Assembly (NCBI RefSeq): GCF_001026695.1
Contig: NZ_LDNB01000007.1
Span: 313,556-377,555 of the forward strand
Length of the DNA stretch: 64,000 nt
From: Neobacillus vireti
Lineage (GTDB): Bacteria; Bacillota; Bacilli; Bacillales; Cytobacillaceae
Reading direction: 5' to 3'
Shown: positions 36,448 to 45,484 of the stretch, piece by piece
How positions within the stretch are numbered: the first letter of the stretch is position 1
Layout of the letters: every line of letters begins with the position of its first letter
Notes under the pieces: model-generated
What the model was told of the DNA's origin: nothing
Database searches by the model: none
Seen by the model: only the letters and a program-made list of their open reading frames with translations
Position numbers and translations under genes: made by a program

Positions 36448-36531
36448 GCGCCAACTGTCGCAAAGCGTGCGCCAACTGTCGCCATGCGTGCTCCAACTGT
36501 CGCGAAGCGTGTGCCCCTGTCGCAAAGCATC
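36448..36531. repeat. 21-bp tandem repeat, four units
   Basis: Units start at 36448, 36469, 36490 and 36511 with core CCAACTGTCGCAAAGCGT. The frames that cross it on both strands are repeat artefacts. It precedes the yunF-like gene by 40 bp. Confidence 0.8.
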
Positions 36532-36570
36532 CGATGGTTATGCTATTATTAATAAATGGAGGTGAGTTTC

Positions 36571-37092
36571 TTGATTTATATCGGTGTAACAGGCTGGGGT
36601 GACCATGACAGCTTATACCCGGGTCAAATTTCCTCAAGAGATAAATTAAAGGAATATGCGGGACATTTTCCGCTTGTTGAAGTGGATTCCGCTTTTTACG
36701 CGATTCAACCTACTCGTAATGCCGAAAAGTGGGTCAATGACACGCCTGCAAGCTTCCAATTTGTCGTCAAAGCCTACCAAGGGATGACCGGACATATGCG
36801 TGGCGAAATCCCTTTTGAAACCAAACAAGCAATGTTTAACGCCTTTAAAGAGTCGCTCGCTCCATACATAGAAACCAATAAATTAGCCATGACGCTTTTT
36901 CAATTCCCGCCATGGTTTGCCTGTAAACGGGAAAATGTTAAGTACTTAAGATGGTGCAAGCGTGAAATGGGTGATATTCCTTGTGCACTTGAATTCAGAC
37001 ACCAATCGTGGTTCGCACCTCAATACATTCAAAAAACGCTTGAATTTATGAAAACAGAGAAATGGATTCATAGCATTTGCGATATGGATTAG
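36571..37092 (+). pseudogene. yunF: DUF72 (YunF-like) gene, 5' part, interrupted
   Basis: TTG 36571, preceded by GGAGGTGAG, begins LIYIGVTGWGDHDSLYPGQ, the start of a DUF72 TIM-barrel-like protein. The frame matches through EKWIHSICD (ending at 37083) and then reads three foreign codons (M, D, stop). The missing 3' part is at 46229-46569. Joining them gives a protein of about 284 residues, the usual length. The gene occupies the yunF position between suf and yunE. The truncated product, about 170 residues, is probably inactive. Confidence 0.9.
37076..37083 (+). repeat. Left 8-bp junction repeat of the mobile element
   Basis: TTTGCGAT at the left chromosome-element junction is repeated at 46229-46236. 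It falls on codons Cys-Asp of the DUF72 gene and is the likely crossover core. Confidence 0.85.
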
Positions 37093-37164
37093 TATATTTG
37101 GGGTAGTAAAATACATTCAATTAATTATTGTAATGAAATGTTGATATATAAGTAATAATGAGGG

Positions 37165-37194
37165 ATGACTATTTCGCACAATAGTCATTTTTTT
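37165..37194 (+). terminator. Terminator at the left end of the element
   Basis: Perfect stem ATGACTATT / AATAGTCAT with a 6-nt loop and seven T residues. It would block transcription entering from the truncated DUF72 gene. Confidence 0.9.
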
Positions 37195-37197
37195 GTG

Positions 37198-37226
37198 TTG
37201 AAATATTTAGATTAATAGGTTAATAT
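37198..37226 (+). promoter_or_regulatory. Promoter of the recombinase operon
   Basis: TTGAAA, 17 bp, TAATAT immediately downstream of the terminator and 78 bp ahead of the first recombinase start. Confidence 0.75.
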
Positions 37227-37303
37227 TATATGTATAGAATATGTGTTCTTATTCGTTGTATGGGGATGTAGTCCCGAAGCGGGTAGCGGTAAGGAGGATT
37301 ATA

Positions 37304-38614
37304 GTGGGCTTTGAATTCGTAGTAAAACAAATGAGAATAAAGGAAGTAAGACAAGGGGCATTAGTTGAAGCGGATAAGATAATTCTGTGTATAGATGATA
37401 AAGAGACAGGGATGCTCTTACCCCACCCATTATCCAATTTCATAAAGAGTACGTTTGATAGGAAATCATTAGCATTAAAAACACAGAAAAACTATGCAGA
37501 AGAAATAAAAAAATTCTTGAACTATACCTTAGAATGTATCTCTGATGAAGAAGAAATGTACTTAGATTTAAGAGATACTGGTATAAGTGGACTACAGTTG
37601 AAGCATGGAGCAAGTTATATTACTCATTTGACACAAAGGGTAAGAGCAAATGAAATCATTGCTCAACAAGTAAGAGATGCTGACCGTATGCTTACAAAGT
37701 TTTATCTTTGGTTGAGTGAGCAAGGTTTAATCAAAGAGAAGATTCAATATAGAGAAGAAGTACGTAGCATAAAGGGTCAGAAGAAAGTAATAATACGAAG
37801 TCCATTTGATAATTTTGAATTAGGGACAGAGTATCCAAACACAAGGGATATGGGAAGAGAAAATGATAGGCTACACGACTTTGGAAATGGTAGATTAGAC
37901 CTCGTAAATCTTTTTATCAGAATTGCTGAATTAGAAGCCCCTGATATTGCGATTGGTGTTGCTTTTCAATTTTATGGAGGTTTGAGGAAAGGGGAAGTAG
38001 TAAATCTCTTGCGTAGTAGCGTAAAAGAACCAAACGGTAAAGGGTCAGGAGAGCTTACATTGAACATAAAAGACAATTGGAGTTTCTTGTTCCCCGACAA
38101 AAAACTCACAGTGTTAGAGCAGGTAAAAAAGACGAGAATACAAGCGGTATTCAAAGCTCCTATTGTGTTAGAGATGTACAAAAAACATATGGAGTTATTA
38201 TCAAGGATGGAGAGAAACGGAAAGTTAAAGAATGAACAAGCACTGTTTTGTTCCATCCATACAGGAAGACCAATATCGGGAACAGCGTATTGGGAACGTT
38301 TTACAAGGGTGAAAAATAGATTTTTAAGTATTCTCCTTGAGAACGATGAAGAGGCATATAGAAAATTGACTTCAAAAAATTGGTCTACTCATATTGGTAG
38401 AGGAATTTACACCAATATGCTTGTGTTTTTATTAGGATGGTCTGCAAGTGAAGTAATGATTGCAAGGGGCGATAGCAACATCCAATCTTCGAATAGTTAT
38501 ATCGAAGAGCAAAATGTTAAAAAGAAAACAGAGGAAGCAATAGAGATAATAGCGAGAGCTACCACTCACGCAGATAAAACGTATTCAAAAGTCGAAGATT
38601 TGAGGGGTTTGTAG
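37304..38614 (+). CDS. Tyrosine recombinase 1 (TnpA-like)
   Basis: The 436-residue integrase has an N-terminal SAM-like core-binding domain and a C-terminal catalytic domain: Arg228 (FYGGLRKGEVVNLL), His363/Arg366 (STHIGRGIY) and nucleophile Tyr399 (SSNSYIEE). The usual third-box His is replaced in ARGD. GTG 37304 after AAGGAGG was chosen over ATG 37241, which lacks a site. It abuts the next gene (TAG then ATG). Its size and place match TnpA of Tn554-type transposons. Confidence 0.88.
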   Translation: MGFEFVVKQMRIKEVRQGALVEADKIILCIDDKETGMLLPHPLSNFIKSTFDRKSLALKTQKNYAEEIKKFLNYTLECISDEEEMYLDLRDTGISGLQLKHGASYITHLTQRVRANEIIAQQVRDADRMLTKFYLWLSEQGLIKEKIQYREEVRSIKGQKKVIIRSPFDNFELGTEYPNTRDMGRENDRLHDFGNGRLDLVNLFIRIAELEAPDIAIGVAFQFYGGLRKGEVVNLLRSSVKEPNGKGSGELTLNIKDNWSFLFPDKKLTVLEQVKKTRIQAVFKAPIVLEMYKKHMELLSRMERNGKLKNEQALFCSIHTGRPISGTAYWERFTRVKNRFLSILLENDEEAYRKLTSKNWSTHIGRGIYTNMLVFLLGWSASEVMIARGDSNIQSSNSYIEEQNVKKKTEEAIEIIARATTHADKTYSKVEDLRGL

Positions 38615-41296
38615 ATGGAGGGATATGCACTCTTTTCGGAACTTGAAGAGTATAATTTGAAACGTTATGGGTTGAATGAAACAAAGATGAAAACGTTGAT
38701 AGATGGTGGGGAAATTGAGGCAAAGGTGATAGGTAATAGATATAACCGAACTTACATTTCCATTAAGTCAGTCGAGAATTACATTCAAAAAGTGATCACG
38801 ATTCGTAATAATTATTTTACCTTAGAAGAGGCTTTTATTAAGATTTCGGGAAAACCGATTAGAATAGACTCTTCTGGATTACACAATTTCATTGAGCAAG
38901 CGGGATTAGAATTGTTGGAACTTGATATTCCTATAACAAGGAAAGAAAGGACTTTCGTAAAAAGGAGTAGTTGCGATAGATTTTTGGAGGAATATTTCTC
39001 ACTTATTGAAGCGTACAAGGAGTTAGGGCTTGATATTGAGTTAAAAGCATTTAGAGATAATCTGTTGAAACAGAAAATTAAGATTTTGGAATTGCAAAAT
39101 TTGTATGAATGTAAGTTTGTAAAAAAAGAGGATGTGTATAGGAAATACCGAGATATTATTACTATTCAAGAATGTCGAGAGATACTTTCAATTACGAATG
39201 AAAATCTTCGTGAAGCATTTAAAGCCTATGGTATTGAACCATTCTTCTCCAATGGAACTAATTTGAATATCAGCAAGGATGATTTTCACTTGCTTAAAGA
39301 CTTGCAGGAAAAGTCATTGAATGAACTGATGAAAACCACATACACCTTGAGTGAGGTTGAAGTTTTTCACAATGAAATTGGTACTTCTAAGCCAGATGAT
39401 GACGCATTAAAAAGGTACGAGATTCAGGGGGCGATCACTCCCCTTTTAAGGGTAGAAAAATACAAATATAAAAAGGTCTTATATGACAAAAAAGGCATTG
39501 ACGAGTTCATTGAAAGAATGCGAATTGAAAGGAAAATCTCCGATTTGTACAACACCATTATGGACTATCCCCTTCTTTTACAACAAGTTCTTGAGGTGGA
39601 AAATGTGCAATTTTGCGAGAATCTAAAAATTACAAAAGAACTTTGGTTTCAATATGCCAATCAGACGTTAAGGAAAATGACTGGTAATAGAGATTCCTGC
39701 TTAAATAAAATTACTTCCCTTAAAAACGCTACAAAGGTGATAACCAACTTCGCAAAGACGAAGGAACTCCTTACGTTCTCTGAAAAAGAAATGAACTTGG
39801 GAATATTCAATAAAAAAATTCCAAAGAAACACCAAGGTCATATTTATGCGTTTTTATATGAAGTCGTGTCCAGCATAGAACATAATACAGGAAAGAAAGT
39901 TCTTAACCTTTCAAAATTGAATTTTGAACGCCAAAGTATCAAGCAAGTAAAAAGTAAATCGAAGGAAACGTATGATCTTGAAGAGTACATGTCTTTATAC
40001 AATTATGTAAAAGACTACAAACTCCATAAGGAATCGGCTATTAATGGTATTAAGGGCATACAGGGTCAGAAGGACTTAAAAAATGGAAAATTGTATAAAA
40101 AATATGATTCTATGTGGCTATATGTACTATTGCATATCAATAATGGTTGGAGAAAAGGAACCGTAGTCGATTTTCCAAGGTATCCGTCACACCACTTTAA
40201 TAAGTTCAATCTTACTTCTATTGAGTCCTTAGAATGCTTACTCTTAACAATGGAAGACGCTGAACAGATAGTAAGATTTTATCAGGCACAATGGTTTGAA
40301 CATAACAAGACACATGAAAAAGCTACTTTCTATTGTTCGAGCGAATTGAAGTTACCAATGGCTTACGCTATCTTGATTTGTGAATATAGGGTTAGGAATT
40401 TTCATATCCATGATGAATCCAATCTTATAAATTTCTACAATAAAAAGAACGAAGTTTTTGCGGGAACTCATGACCATTTCTTCAAGAACTACAAAGATGA
40501 ATTTCAGTTTGAGTCAAGAAAAATGAATAGAACTGTTCTAACCATCACAAGCTCTATAATTGCATCTGCACTGAATGGTGATCCAATATTGATTGCAAAG
40601 CATTTAAGAGGTCATACGCAAACGGAGACAACAAACATCTATATTCAAGTGCCTCAAGAGCATTTAGACTCTATTACAGAACAGCTATTTGATACGGGAT
40701 ACTTTGGATATGTGTATCAAAAGGTTAATGCCCTTTTACTGGGAGAAAGTTCTACAAACAAAATAGATACAACACGACATTCGATAGAGTTAAAAGAACT
40801 TCTTGGAGACGTTGTGAAGTTGGAGGATATGGCTTCATATCTGAATGTGTTGTCAAAGCGTCAAGAAGAATTAGGAACTTATTTAGAGGAGTTGTCAAAA
40901 GAGGAACTGAAAAGCAGATTGAATCTTATCAACTTAGGTCTCTCCCCTGCCAAAGAAGAAACATACCAATGTTTCTTTTCAACGTGTATTGCTCAAAAAA
41001 CAGAGTGTAACAAGTGTCCATTTTCTATCCCTCACTTCTATTCGTTAAGCACAATCTGTAGAAGGATGAGGCGTATTCTCTCAAATTATAAGGAGATAGC
41101 ATACAGAGATGATGTTCCAATTGGAGAAAAAACCAAGCTGTATAATTTATTGCTTATGGACTTCTCTACTATCGCAGAGGCGAAGCAAAAGTTTGGAAGA
41201 GAAATAATTGAGATGTTTATGGATTTAGACTTTAACGGGTTTATAAAGGGCTTAGAGGAGCTTCCTGACCCACAGGAGGAGTTACTACTGATATAG
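38615..41296 (+). CDS. Tyrosine recombinase 2, very large (893 residues)
   Basis: The first ~450 residues are mostly helical and unrecognised. They include HTH-like segments and may bind the ends. The catalytic domain follows: Arg513 (NNGWRKGTVVDF), His667 in LRGHTQTETTNIYI and Tyr676. The HxxR box seems degenerate (MNRTVLTI). A Cys cluster (786, 791, 798, 801; CFFSTCIAQKTECNKC) suggests a zinc site near the C-terminus. It starts directly at the stop of recombinase 1. Nothing of this size exists in classical Tn554, whose TnpB is about 630 residues. Confidence 0.8.
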   Translation: MEGYALFSELEEYNLKRYGLNETKMKTLIDGGEIEAKVIGNRYNRTYISIKSVENYIQKVITIRNNYFTLEEAFIKISGKPIRIDSSGLHNFIEQAGLELLELDIPITRKERTFVKRSSCDRFLEEYFSLIEAYKELGLDIELKAFRDNLLKQKIKILELQNLYECKFVKKEDVYRKYRDIITIQECREILSITNENLREAFKAYGIEPFFSNGTNLNISKDDFHLLKDLQEKSLNELMKTTYTLSEVEVFHNEIGTSKPDDDALKRYEIQGAITPLLRVEKYKYKKVLYDKKGIDEFIERMRIERKISDLYNTIMDYPLLLQQVLEVENVQFCENLKITKELWFQYANQTLRKMTGNRDSCLNKITSLKNATKVITNFAKTKELLTFSEKEMNLGIFNKKIPKKHQGHIYAFLYEVVSSIEHNTGKKVLNLSKLNFERQSIKQVKSKSKETYDLEEYMSLYNYVKDYKLHKESAINGIKGIQGQKDLKNGKLYKKYDSMWLYVLLHINNGWRKGTVVDFPRYPSHHFNKFNLTSIESLECLLLTMEDAEQIVRFYQAQWFEHNKTHEKATFYCSSELKLPMAYAILICEYRVRNFHIHDESNLINFYNKKNEVFAGTHDHFFKNYKDEFQFESRKMNRTVLTITSSIIASALNGDPILIAKHLRGHTQTETTNIYIQVPQEHLDSITEQLFDTGYFGYVYQKVNALLLGESSTNKIDTTRHSIELKELLGDVVKLEDMASYLNVLSKRQEELGTYLEELSKEELKSRLNLINLGLSPAKEETYQCFFSTCIAQKTECNKCPFSIPHFYSLSTICRRMRRILSNYKEIAYRDDVPIGEKTKLYNLLLMDFSTIAEAKQKFGREIIEMFMDLDFNGFIKGLEELPDPQEELLLI

Positions 41297-41312
41297 AAGG
41301 GGTGAAGTGTAA

Positions 41313-43070
41313 ATGATTGAAACAACAGTCTTGGAGAAGGTTTTGGATACAATTAATGAGTACAATGAAAGTCATTTTAATTTAGAGGAATCAATTGAAG
41401 AGGCAAAAGAAATTCTTCAATTCGAGATGGTATCGCATGAGCTTAGTTCATGTCATTACGAAAAAATGAAATGGTTCCTTGAGATCCCTTACGAATCAAG
41501 GAGAGAGTCTATTGTATTTGAGGACATAAAAAATGCAGTGCAATTTAACAAGAGTATTCGTACAGACCGATTCATTGACATTGTAAAATGTTGGGCATCT
41601 ACACTTATTGATGAAGGACACAATCCCCAAAGAATTTCATCAATTGTAAACGAAGGATTCCTGACATTCTTAAATATATCAAAAGGGCTTACAGATACGA
41701 ATTATGACGATCTTGCCGATGAAATTGTGAATATGACCGACAGCATGAGGAGAAACGTGTGCATAACGATGTTGAATTTCTTTGACTATTACAATGAGTT
41801 TGATTTTAGCGTAGATGAATACGTCTCTATAATACACTCAGTCAAGCCAAAGTCAGAAAAAAGTATAGTGAGGATCATTCCCCCCTCCAAGGATATTCTT
41901 ATCTTTTCAAGAATATTGGAGGATTTCTTTTCAAGCAATCTATCAGAGATAGAATACTTGAAATGGTTTCCCGTATGGCTTTGGTGGAACCTGACCAACC
42001 TTATCCCTATGAGACCAAGTGAATACTGTAGTATTCAACGGGACTGTCTTTTTGAGAGGAATGGAAAATTCTATATCAAATTGCCAAGGCACAAGATAAA
42101 AGCAGTCAACGCAAGACGTATTCAAGTATTAGATGAAATCAGTATTCCTGAGCATTTGTATCAAGAAATAGTGAAGTATAAATGTGCAACTGATCGCTTT
42201 GGTAGGACAGATACCCTCATTTCCTACATGTCTATACCTAAAACCTTCAAAGGGCAGTATTGGTTGCCGACTGAGGGTACGCAAGCCAAGAGACTCAATC
42301 CATACAGGTTTACGAATAGCATTTTCAGAATGGAATTGAAATCATTCTATAAACATGTGATATTTGAAAAATATAACATTACTTTGAATAAGAATCCGTT
42401 GGATTCTAATGGACTTTCGATTTCACAGCAATTGAAACCTGGTGACACCAGACACATTGCTTTCGTAAATCTGAATAGACAGGGATACCATCCTGTAGAA
42501 ATTGCCCGACTTGGCGGACATATATCATTAGAAGCACAAAATCATTATTTTGGTCACATTCAAAACTATGTGGATCTTGAGATTTTAGAATTGGTTTCAA
42601 GCATTGATTTGGATAGTTTCAGCAATAAAATAGATGCCACAGTTGGACAGCAGAGTACAACAATTGGAACCTCTTTCATAGAGAAGTTTGTTTTAAAACC
42701 ATCAGGAACTAATGTTAAGATAATGCTAAAAGATGGGTACTGTACAGACCCGATGCAGAATTGTATGGTAGAAGACTGTTGGGAATGCGATTCTTGGAGA
42801 ATATCAAGAGAGGAATTATCGGAGAAGCAGCATATATTGTCTACCAAATTAAATGCAAGCAAATCTGAAATACATGAAGTTGTTGAAAGCCTCAAGACTT
42901 TGTATATGAGCATATATGATAGCGTGACCGATGACTACTATTCTTCTGAGAATCCCGAAATGCGGAAAGAATTGATTAAAAGGTCTAAACGTATAGATAA
43001 CGCAATTAGAAGATACATCAATCTAACAAGTGTTAAAGAAAGGATTGAATTCGTTGGAAACGAGGGGTAG
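41313..43070 (+). CDS. Tyrosine recombinase 3 (TnpB-like)
   Basis: The 585-residue protein has Arg234 (LIPMRPSEYCSI), Arg380-His381 (GDTRHIAFVNL), His403 (RLGGHISLEAQNHY) and Tyr412. These are the catalytic set of tyrosine recombinases in the arrangement seen in TnpB proteins. A C-terminal Cys cluster (477, 484, 489, 492; CTDPMQNCMVEDCWEC) is zinc-finger-like. GAAGGGGTGAAGTGTAA precedes the ATG, 16 bp after recombinase 2. The three recombinases probably act together in integration and excision. Confidence 0.87.
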   Translation: MIETTVLEKVLDTINEYNESHFNLEESIEEAKEILQFEMVSHELSSCHYEKMKWFLEIPYESRRESIVFEDIKNAVQFNKSIRTDRFIDIVKCWASTLIDEGHNPQRISSIVNEGFLTFLNISKGLTDTNYDDLADEIVNMTDSMRRNVCITMLNFFDYYNEFDFSVDEYVSIIHSVKPKSEKSIVRIIPPSKDILIFSRILEDFFSSNLSEIEYLKWFPVWLWWNLTNLIPMRPSEYCSIQRDCLFERNGKFYIKLPRHKIKAVNARRIQVLDEISIPEHLYQEIVKYKCATDRFGRTDTLISYMSIPKTFKGQYWLPTEGTQAKRLNPYRFTNSIFRMELKSFYKHVIFEKYNITLNKNPLDSNGLSISQQLKPGDTRHIAFVNLNRQGYHPVEIARLGGHISLEAQNHYFGHIQNYVDLEILELVSSIDLDSFSNKIDATVGQQSTTIGTSFIEKFVLKPSGTNVKIMLKDGYCTDPMQNCMVEDCWECDSWRISREELSEKQHILSTKLNASKSEIHEVVESLKTLYMSIYDSVTDDYYSSENPEMRKELIKRSKRIDNAIRRYINLTSVKERIEFVGNEG

Positions 43071-43821
43071 GAAAGCTACGATATATGATGAACAAGAGAT
43101 AAAAAATATTGTGTTTAGATACATTCAAGAGGAAAAGATTACAGGCTTAATTACTTACTCGGAAATGTATCGTTTTGCCAAAAAACTGTATGAAAACGGA
43201 GAAATACCATATCAGTTAAGTGATGAATTTTGGCGAAGATCAAATCGTCAAGGAAGAAAGATAGTAGATGAATCAAACGAATCCTATAAAGTTACTGTAC
43301 AAGGGAATAAAACGGATCATACAGATATTTTTGTAGACACTGAGGAATGCGTCAATAAGTTCTTTTCTGGAAAAACGGCTGATAAAAAGAGGCTCATACA
43401 AGCCTTGAAACTTAACGAAAAGAAGGCGAAGGAATCCAATAAGTATCTTGAAAAAATTGAACAACAGTCAATGGAAATAGAGGCTCAAAAGAACAAGGTC
43501 AAGGAACTTCAAAAGTTGGTTGAACAGCAACAAACAATATTATTTTCATGGTTTAATGCGAGTCATAAATCAGACGTTCCTCTTATAAACCTATTGACCA
43601 CTGGTAAGTCCCGACATCCGATAATTGATTTGTTCTTCGAAACAGCATTTTCCAATAAGGATGAAGGTTACAAGCGGTTTGACGACTACAATAAAAGTAT
43701 TGTTCATAGCAATCCTTCTCCAAGTCAAAAGGAACAGAGTAACATAGTTACACCATTAAGAAAGAGCCGAATAAAACAAATGTCAGAACAGCTAAACGCA
43801 AAGGATGACCTACATAAATAA
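43054..43821 (+). CDS. TnpC-like coiled-coil accessory protein
   Basis: The roughly 255-residue basic protein has a globular N-terminus, a long coiled coil (about residues 115-165, KKAKESNKYLEKIEQQSMEI onward) and a basic tail. TnpC of Tn554 is a smaller coiled-coil protein that influences transposition orientation and frequency; this is the likely analogue by position and type. TTG 43054 after AAAGGATTG is favoured, overlapping recombinase 3 by 17 bp; GTG 43030 is the alternative. Confidence 0.7.
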   Translation: METRGRKATIYDEQEIKNIVFRYIQEEKITGLITYSEMYRFAKKLYENGEIPYQLSDEFWRRSNRQGRKIVDESNESYKVTVQGNKTDHTDIFVDTEECVNKFFSGKTADKKRLIQALKLNEKKAKESNKYLEKIEQQSMEIEAQKNKVKELQKLVEQQQTILFSWFNASHKSDVPLINLLTTGKSRHPIIDLFFETAFSNKDEGYKRFDDYNKSIVHSNPSPSQKEQSNIVTPLRKSRIKQMSEQLNAKDDLHK

Positions 43822-43850
43822 TGATTGTGTGCGGATAGCGTGGTAGTCAA

Positions 43851-43883
43851 AAAAACTCGCCATTATAGTATTGGCGAGTTTTT
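43851..43883 (+). terminator. Terminator of the recombinase operon
   Basis: AAACTCGCCA / TGGCGAGTTT stem with a T-run. The A-run on the other side could make it bidirectional and serve the converging grpB-like gene. Confidence 0.9.
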
Positions 43884-43938
43884 CATGTAAGTTTATATGA
43901 ATTGTTTATTCTAATTTTGCCACCGTTATAAAGATCCA

Positions 43939-44445
43939 TTAAATTTTTTCTAAAATTGATTTAACAAAAGCATTTTTCTCTTCTGCATATTTATGTTTAT
44001 TATTTTTATTTAACTTTGCTAAATTAAGTTTGAGCTGTTCATATTCAATTCTTGCTTCATCATTTTTTCTCAAGTAATCTCTGAACCTTAGCTGTTCAAC
44101 TAAATATTTATTTCCACATTGATACATATGGATTTGATGGGTTCTTGGTTCACCCTTACTAAAATAATGTCTGTCGGGTAAAACGTTTGTTCCTTTATAT
44201 GAATATTCCAACTCCTCTAAAGGTGAGGAAGTGTTCTCACCATCGTTAAAATCTTTTATTTCTATGGCTATATCAATAATTGGTTTTGCACTTAAATGAT
44301 TTACTGATGTACTTCCTATGTGGTGAATATCCGTTATGTATTGACCTATTTTTTTTTGTATTTTTTCTTTCTCAAATAAAAATGCTTTATTCCATTCCTC
44401 TGTCCAAGGAACTAAGAAGACCTCTCCTTTTGGCAAGCCTATCAT
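43939..44445 (-). CDS. GrpB/UPF0157 family protein (nucleotidyltransferase fold)
   Basis: The 168-residue protein has the GrpB signature HHIGSTSVNHLSAKPIIDIA (GSTS and KPIID), which is a nucleotidyltransferase-like active-site pattern. The family occurs alone or fused to dephospho-CoA kinase; its substrate is unknown. ATG 44445 is preceded by AAAAGGAGGATTAGG, so the 13-codon upstream extension to 44484 is unlikely. It is cargo of the mobile element, convergent with the recombinase operon. Confidence 0.82.
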   Translation of the reverse strand: MIGLPKGEVFLVPWTEEWNKAFLFEKEKIQKKIGQYITDIHHIGSTSVNHLSAKPIIDIAIEIKDFNDGENTSSPLEELEYSYKGTNVLPDRHYFSKGEPRTHQIHMYQCGNKYLVEQLRFRDYLRKNDEARIEYEQLKLNLAKLNKNNKHKYAEEKNAFVKSILEKI

Positions 44446-44530
44446 CCTAATCCTCCTTTTATTTTTATACCGTTTTTTAACCATTGGAATATCATTCCAT
44501 AATCAAGGAATCTTGTTCCATTAAATTCAT

Positions 44531-45100
44531 TTACTGCAAAAATTGAAGCCACTTATGTTCTGGTTCGTGTTTTTCTAATGCAAATTGAAGCCATTTTCTC
44601 TTTTCTTTATCAAGATAATCCTTTATGGCATTAAAGTCTTGATGGTCCTTTTCTCTTGTGTTTTTCGCCTTATATAAAAGAACGATTTCTGGATTTAGAT
44701 ACGGAATTCCTGTTTCAGTGACACTCCAAATGGATTTGATTGGATAGGAAATTCTCAAATCTCTTCTGAATCTCCAATCATTATCTTTCGTCTCATTAAG
44801 AAGAATTTCCATTTTGTCTCCGCTTAATAGATTCGAAGCGTGTATTTCATGAATTGGTAAATCTAAAAACTCATGATCCCAAGTATGGAATTTGCCTTTT
44901 AAAACCATTTTAAAATCCCATTCTTTAAGGTAATCTTTTAGATAAAACTGGTCTTTTCGGAAAACTGCAATCTCTATATCTTTATGTTCCCTCGTTTCTT
45001 CCCCAATAAAAAGGTCGATTGCCCATCCACCAGCAAAAAACCATGTTTTATCAAAACCAGACATTAATGAAGTAATTCTTTGGCATTGTTCAAATGACAA
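44531..45100 (-). CDS. Aminoglycoside adenylyltransferase-like nucleotidyltransferase
   Basis: The 189-residue protein has a nucleotidyltransferase core, AGGWAIDLFIGEETREHKDI, with the GGWAID and HKDIEI motifs seen in 2''-adenylyltransferase/lincosamide-type enzymes (Aminoglyc_resit family). C-terminal helices are present (YKAKNTREKDHQDF). It may modify a small molecule, possibly a drug, but no resistance can be claimed from this similarity. TTG 45100 follows GGGGGGATT. It lies upstream of grpB on the same strand, 86 bp away. Confidence 0.75.
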   Translation of the reverse strand: MSFEQCQRITSLMSGFDKTWFFAGGWAIDLFIGEETREHKDIEIAVFRKDQFYLKDYLKEWDFKMVLKGKFHTWDHEFLDLPIHEIHASNLLSGDKMEILLNETKDNDWRFRRDLRISYPIKSIWSVTETGIPYLNPEIVLLYKAKNTREKDHQDFNAIKDYLDKEKRKWLQFALEKHEPEHKWLQFLQ

Positions 45101-45277
45101 ATAAATCCCCCCGTAAGAAAAAGTTATCTTATACCTATTCTTTTTCTATATATGTATTCTCTTTTCCTTCTTTTGCAAAATTGCTCAGTACCTTGAATAA
45201 AAATTACTGGATAACTGACATTTAGGAAAAAGTGGATTATACTCTTATGTATTAGAGTCTAAGTAGTTTGAATTTGA

Positions 45278-45478
45278 TGGAAAGATTTCAAGGAGATTTT
45301 TAATCATAATGTTTCAGCTACGACCAAAGAAATAGTTAAACAATATTTACATATTGGTAGATTAACTGAAAAAGTATATGTCGGCTCGATGAAATCCCTA
45401 AAAGGAAACCCTGAAATTATTTGGGGACTTTTAGAGGATTGGGAAATACCGATTAGCTCTGTTGTGGAAAGTGAGTGA
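45278..45478 (+). pseudogene. Remnant of an unidentified gene
   Basis: An open frame of 66 codons with no plausible start ends at TGA 45476-45478. It reads as globular protein (IVKQYLHIGRLTEKVYVGSM, then EIIWGLLEDWEIPISS). It is probably the C-terminal end of a truncated gene inside the element. It stops 7 bp before the next gene's ATG, as in an operon. I do not recognise the family. Confidence 0.4.
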
Positions 45479-45484
45479 AATTTA

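Noticed and set aside
36303..36637. Overlapping frames across the 21-bp repeat and terminator
   Set aside because: They exist on both strands because the repeat lacks stops; composition is repetitive and no start site fits.
37241..37303. ATG 37241 as start of recombinase 1
   Set aside because: No ribosome binding site; AAGGAGG lies correctly before GTG 37304.
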